From contig NZ_FNFN01000004.1 in NCBI RefSeq assembly GCF_900101045.1, positions 248,001-312,000 on the forward strand: a DNA stretch of 64,000 nt, in the 5' to 3' direction. The stretch is from Nocardioides sp. YR527. GTDB lineage: Bacteria; Actinomycetota; Actinomycetes; Propionibacteriales; Nocardioidaceae. Under the pieces are notes generated by a model. The model did no database searches and had not been told where the DNA came from. It saw nothing but the letters and a program-made list of their open reading frames with translations. Positions 61,486 to 64,000 of this stretch are shown piece by piece; the first letter of the stretch is position 1, and every line of letters begins with the position of its first letter. Both the position numbers and the translations under genes were made by a program.

Positions 61486-61905
61486 CTAGAGGGACGGGTG
61501 GCGCGAGGTGCTCTGCGGCAGGCTCCGGTCCCGGCCGTCTAGGGCGTAGCCGAGCGCGATCCCGACCGCCGCGGGAGCGAGGACCAGGCCGGCGACGAAC
61601 GGAGTCAGGTACCGCAGGTCGCTCAACAGGACGCCGGCGTCTCGGCCCTCCTCGAACCAGATCTTGAGCGGGCCGCTGAGGCCGACCACGAGGGCGACCA
61701 CGGCCCAGCGCACGAACACGGGCGGCAGGACGGTCGAGTGGTAGCCGTCCCACAGACCCCAGGCCCCGGAGACGACGATCAGGGCCGCGAAGTAGATCAG
61801 GCCGGCACCGATGTCGGCGTCCTCGGTCGGGAAGAAGTTGGTCATCACGATCGAGTAGAGGAGGCTGGCGCCGAGGATCGCGGCGAGACGTACGAGGAGC
61901 TTCAT
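61486..61905 (-). CDS. Four-helix membrane protein of unknown function
   Basis: 139 residues from ATG 61905. Four hydrophobic segments (LAAILGASLLYSIVMTNFF; AGLIYFAALIVVSGAWGLW; FVRWAVVALVVGLSGPL; FVAGLVLAPAAVGIALGYAL) suggest a small integral membrane protein. It is in the same direction as the SnoaL-like gene and diverges from the FAD monooxygenase. Confidence 0.7.
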   Translation of the reverse strand: MKLLVRLAAILGASLLYSIVMTNFFPTEDADIGAGLIYFAALIVVSGAWGLWDGYHSTVLPPVFVRWAVVALVVGLSGPLKIWFEEGRDAGVLLSDLRYLTPFVAGLVLAPAAVGIALGYALDGRDRSLPQSTSRHPSL

Positions 61906-61973
61906 GTCTCCAGCCTCCCCGATCGAGACGCCGGGCGCATGAGTGCGAATACTCATCCGGTTAGATTCGAGGC

Positions 61974-63083
61974 GTGAACAGCTCAGCGGGTCGGCGTGCT
62001 CTGGTGGTCGGTGCGGGGATCGGCGGGCTCACCGCGGCGCTCGCGATGTCGCGGGTGGGGTGGCAGGTGAGCGTGCTGGAGCGCGCGCCGGAGCTCGGCG
62101 AGGTCGGGGCCGGCCTCTCGATCTGGCCGCGGGCGTGGAAGATCCTCGCCGATCTCGGGGTCGCGGATCGCCTCGTGGACGGGACCCGGCCGGCGATCCA
62201 GGCGGGGTTGCGGCGGCCCGACGGGCGCTGGCTGGCGAAGGTGGGTGCCGACGCCGCCGAGCGGACCCCGGTGATGGTGCACCGGGCCCGGCTGCACGAG
62301 GCACTGGTGGCCGAGCTGGGGACGCGCGACGGGATAGAGGTACGCACCGGGGTGACGGTCACCTGTCTGGCTGATCTCGACGACATCGACGCCCGCGGCC
62401 CGGCCGACGTGGTGGTCGCCGCCGACGGGATCCGCAGCACGATCAGGAACGAGCTGCACCAGCGCGATGACGTACGTTATGCCGGCTACACCGCCTACCG
62501 CGGCGTGACCGCGGAGCCGGTTCCGGGAGAGGCCTCGACCACGGGCGGGGAGACCTGGGGGACCGGGGTGCGCGTCGGCCATGTCCCGCTGGTGGATGGC
62601 CGGACCTACTGGTTCGTGACCGCCAACCGGCCGGCGGGGGAGACGAGCGGGGACCACCACGCCGACGTCACCGCGCTGGTCGGCGACTGGCACGAGCCGA
62701 TCCCGCAGCTGTTGGCGACGACTCCGCCGAGCGCCGTGCTCCGCGGAGACATCTGCGATCTTCGGCTGCCGCTGAGGCGGTTCGACCACGGGCGGGTCGT
62801 GCTCCTCGGTGATGCCGCGCACGCCACGACCCCCAACCTCGGCCAGGGTGCCTGCGCCGCGATCGAGGATGCCGCGGTGCTGGCCGCGCAGCTCGCCGGC
62901 CACGCCCGCATCGAAAGTGCGTTGGTGGCCTACGACCGCACCCGGCGGCCCGCGACCCAGCGGCTGGTGCGGGCATCCCGGCTCGTCGGGGTGCTCGGTC
63001 AGGTCGAGAACGGCCCGGTGGTGGCGGTGCGTGATGCCGGCATCGCGGGCCTCGGCGCGATCGCGGGGCTGCTGAGCAGGTAG
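61974..63083 (+). CDS. FAD-dependent aromatic-type monooxygenase
   Basis: 369 residues, GTG start, possibly leaderless (TTAGAT about 10 bases upstream). The class A flavoprotein pattern is complete: ALVVGAGIGGLTAALAMSR, VVVAADGIRSTIR and VVLLGDAAHATTPNLGQGAC. It resembles salicylate or 3-hydroxybenzoate hydroxylase-type enzymes and TetX relatives. No pathway neighbours are present to fix the substrate. Confidence 0.9.
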   Translation: MNSSAGRRALVVGAGIGGLTAALAMSRVGWQVSVLERAPELGEVGAGLSIWPRAWKILADLGVADRLVDGTRPAIQAGLRRPDGRWLAKVGADAAERTPVMVHRARLHEALVAELGTRDGIEVRTGVTVTCLADLDDIDARGPADVVVAADGIRSTIRNELHQRDDVRYAGYTAYRGVTAEPVPGEASTTGGETWGTGVRVGHVPLVDGRTYWFVTANRPAGETSGDHHADVTALVGDWHEPIPQLLATTPPSAVLRGDICDLRLPLRRFDHGRVVLLGDAAHATTPNLGQGACAAIEDAAVLAAQLAGHARIESALVAYDRTRRPATQRLVRASRLVGVLGQVENGPVVAVRDAGIAGLGAIAGLLSR

Positions 63084-63124
63084 GTCCGCGTCACAGCGGT
63101 GGGGCCACCGGTGTCTTGATGGCC

Positions 63125-63871
63125 ATGACGACCACCTATCTCACTGTGACCCTGATCGCCTCGATCGCCGCGCTCGGCGGGGCGGTGCTCAACCTGACCG
63201 GTCACCGGATACCGGTGACCGAGGCCCAACGGCTCTCGGTGCCGATGGAATGGTTGAGGTTCCCGATCGGGGTGGCGTACGCCCTGGGCCTCCTCGGTCT
63301 GCTTGTCGGGGTGGCGGTGCCGGCGGTCGGGATCGTCGCCGCCGCGGGTTTCGTGGCCCTCTTCGTGCTCGCGATCGGGGCGCACGTGCGGGTGGGGGAC
63401 CGTAGCCTGGGGCGTGCCGTGGCCGGTCTCGCGCTGGCGTCGGCGACGCTCCTCGTCACCGCCACGTGGGCGGCGGGGCGGGACGATCTCGGCGGGGTCG
63501 TGTCCGCGTACGTCAACGATCTGCCGGACCCGTGGTGGCCGGTCGTAGTGCTCGCGGTGATCCAGATCGGTGACGCGGCGATGTGCTTCAAGCCGGTCGG
63601 CTTCATCGCCCAGTGCTTCACCGACGTCGGGCTGCCGCGGGCGCTGTGGCCGGTCATGCCGTGGGTCAAGGTCGCCGCCACCGCCGGCCTGGTCGCCGGG
63701 CTGTGGGTGCCGTACGTCGGGGCGCTGACCAGCGCGGCGCTGGTGGTCTACTTCGTCTGCGCCGTCTCGGCGCACGTCCGGGCCCGCGACTTCGGCCGCA
63801 ACCTCGCCCTCAACGCCACGTTGTCACTGGTCATGTGCGTGGCCGTCTTCGTCTTCTGCTTCCTGCGCTGA
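63125..63871 (+). CDS. DoxX-like multi-helix membrane protein
   Basis: About 248 residues from ATG 63125 (GTG/ATG alternatives from 63116). Seven to eight hydrophobic segments; RFPIGVAYALGLLGLLVG and VAATAGLVAGLWVPYVGALT recall the DoxX four-helix repeat, present here twice. It follows the FAD monooxygenase by about 40 bases and may be co-transcribed. Function unknown. Confidence 0.75.
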   Translation: MTTTYLTVTLIASIAALGGAVLNLTGHRIPVTEAQRLSVPMEWLRFPIGVAYALGLLGLLVGVAVPAVGIVAAAGFVALFVLAIGAHVRVGDRSLGRAVAGLALASATLLVTATWAAGRDDLGGVVSAYVNDLPDPWWPVVVLAVIQIGDAAMCFKPVGFIAQCFTDVGLPRALWPVMPWVKVAATAGLVAGLWVPYVGALTSAALVVYFVCAVSAHVRARDFGRNLALNATLSLVMCVAVFVFCFLR

Positions 63872-63901
63872 GCCGGGTCACGCCGGGCGGCGGACCCGAT
63901 G

Positions 63902-64000
63902 TCACTCCTCGGAGTGACTCCTGACGTGGTCGAGCAGGTCGGCCGCTGCCGAGGTGTAGCGGTCGACCTCCTCGCCGCTGTCGCAGGTGCACAGCACGAT
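63902..64000 (-). CDS. 3' end of a minus-strand gene cut by the window edge
   Basis: Thirty-two codons are inside the window (IVLCTCDSGEEVDRYTSAA, then DLLDHVRSHSEE) and end at a TGA at 63902. Codon bias is strong and continuous to the edge. An 8-base hairpin (63901-63918, 2-base loop) overlaps the stop. The product is not identifiable from this piece. Confidence 0.6.
   Translation of the reverse strand: MVLCTCDSGEEVDRYTSAAADLLDHVRSHSEE

Noticed and set aside
61451..61753. N-terminal extension of the SnoaL-like protein
   Set aside because: The extension is Arg/Pro-rich and antisense to the neighbouring membrane protein region; a strong AGGAGG marks ATG 61450 as the start.

Overview
This is a strongly G+C-rich window with dense gene packing, frequent GTG starts and many 1-4 base stop/start overlaps. 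That pattern, plus F420-type (DDN) reductases, GAF-ANTAR proteins, a 13E12-type HNH protein and a histamine-dehydrogenase-like enzyme known from Nocardioides (Pimelobacter) simplex, points to an actinobacterium, most likely of the Nocardioidaceae. No rRNA, tRNA, CRISPR array, intact insertion sequence or prophage was seen.

Layout. (1) 1-2470, minus strand: a two-gene nuclease plus helicase defence-type module, cut by the left edge, resembling Hachiman (HamA/HamB). (2) 2.8-10.5 kb: housekeeping and accessory genes: YjbR protein, two DDN-type reductases, an HTH regulator with a 3' frameshift, a TetR regulator, a decayed stretch, a Nudix protein with an eroded Nudix box, bacterial-type PARG and a beta-propeller lipoprotein. 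(3) 10.7-24.6 kb: a GalNAc / mucin core-1 O-glycan locus: GH35 beta-galactosidase, secreted GH101 endo-alpha-GalNAcase, DeoR regulator, AgaS-type SIS isomerase, ROK kinase, PfkB-type tagatose-6-P kinase, class II tagatose-bisphosphate aldolase and a secreted GH31 enzyme. The parts fit release of Gal-GalNAc outside the cell, internal cleavage and catabolism to triose phosphates. (4) 24.7-32.5 kb: a membrane/beta-propeller fusion and a signalling island (two GAF-ANTAR proteins, CheB, CheR-PAS with a repeat coiled coil, and a DevS-like kinase that lacks its histidine). (5) 32.6-38.9 kb: a two-gene cassette (FAD oxidoreductase, DUF1295) flanked by two copies of the last codons of gntR, then a GntR/MFS divergon, a PIN-type toxin-antitoxin pair, an acetyltransferase and a TetR regulator.

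(6) 39.0-52.1 kb is the most interesting part. An aldehyde dehydrogenase, an APC permease and a covalent-FMN/4Fe-4S amine dehydrogenase form one operon. The dehydrogenase has Gln and Asp at the two positions that separate histamine dehydrogenase from trimethylamine dehydrogenase. Convergent to it is an FAD monooxygenase, which shares a symmetric bidirectional promoter with the operon RidA - DUF1028 - M20 hydrolase - aspartase - LysR, followed by a purine/cytosine-type permease. Together they can be read as a route from histamine through imidazole acetaldehyde, imidazole acetate and (formimino/formyl)aspartate to aspartate and fumarate. The intergenic region between the two halves holds terminators and an unusual repeat/hairpin array.

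(7) 52.4-64 kb: macro-domain protein, a nested palindrome in front of a 13E12 HNH gene, flavin reductase, secreted PHB-depolymerase-type esterase, two cation antiporters, a META lipoprotein, a SnoaL-like protein, an FAD monooxygenase, a DoxX-like protein and a gene truncated by the right edge.
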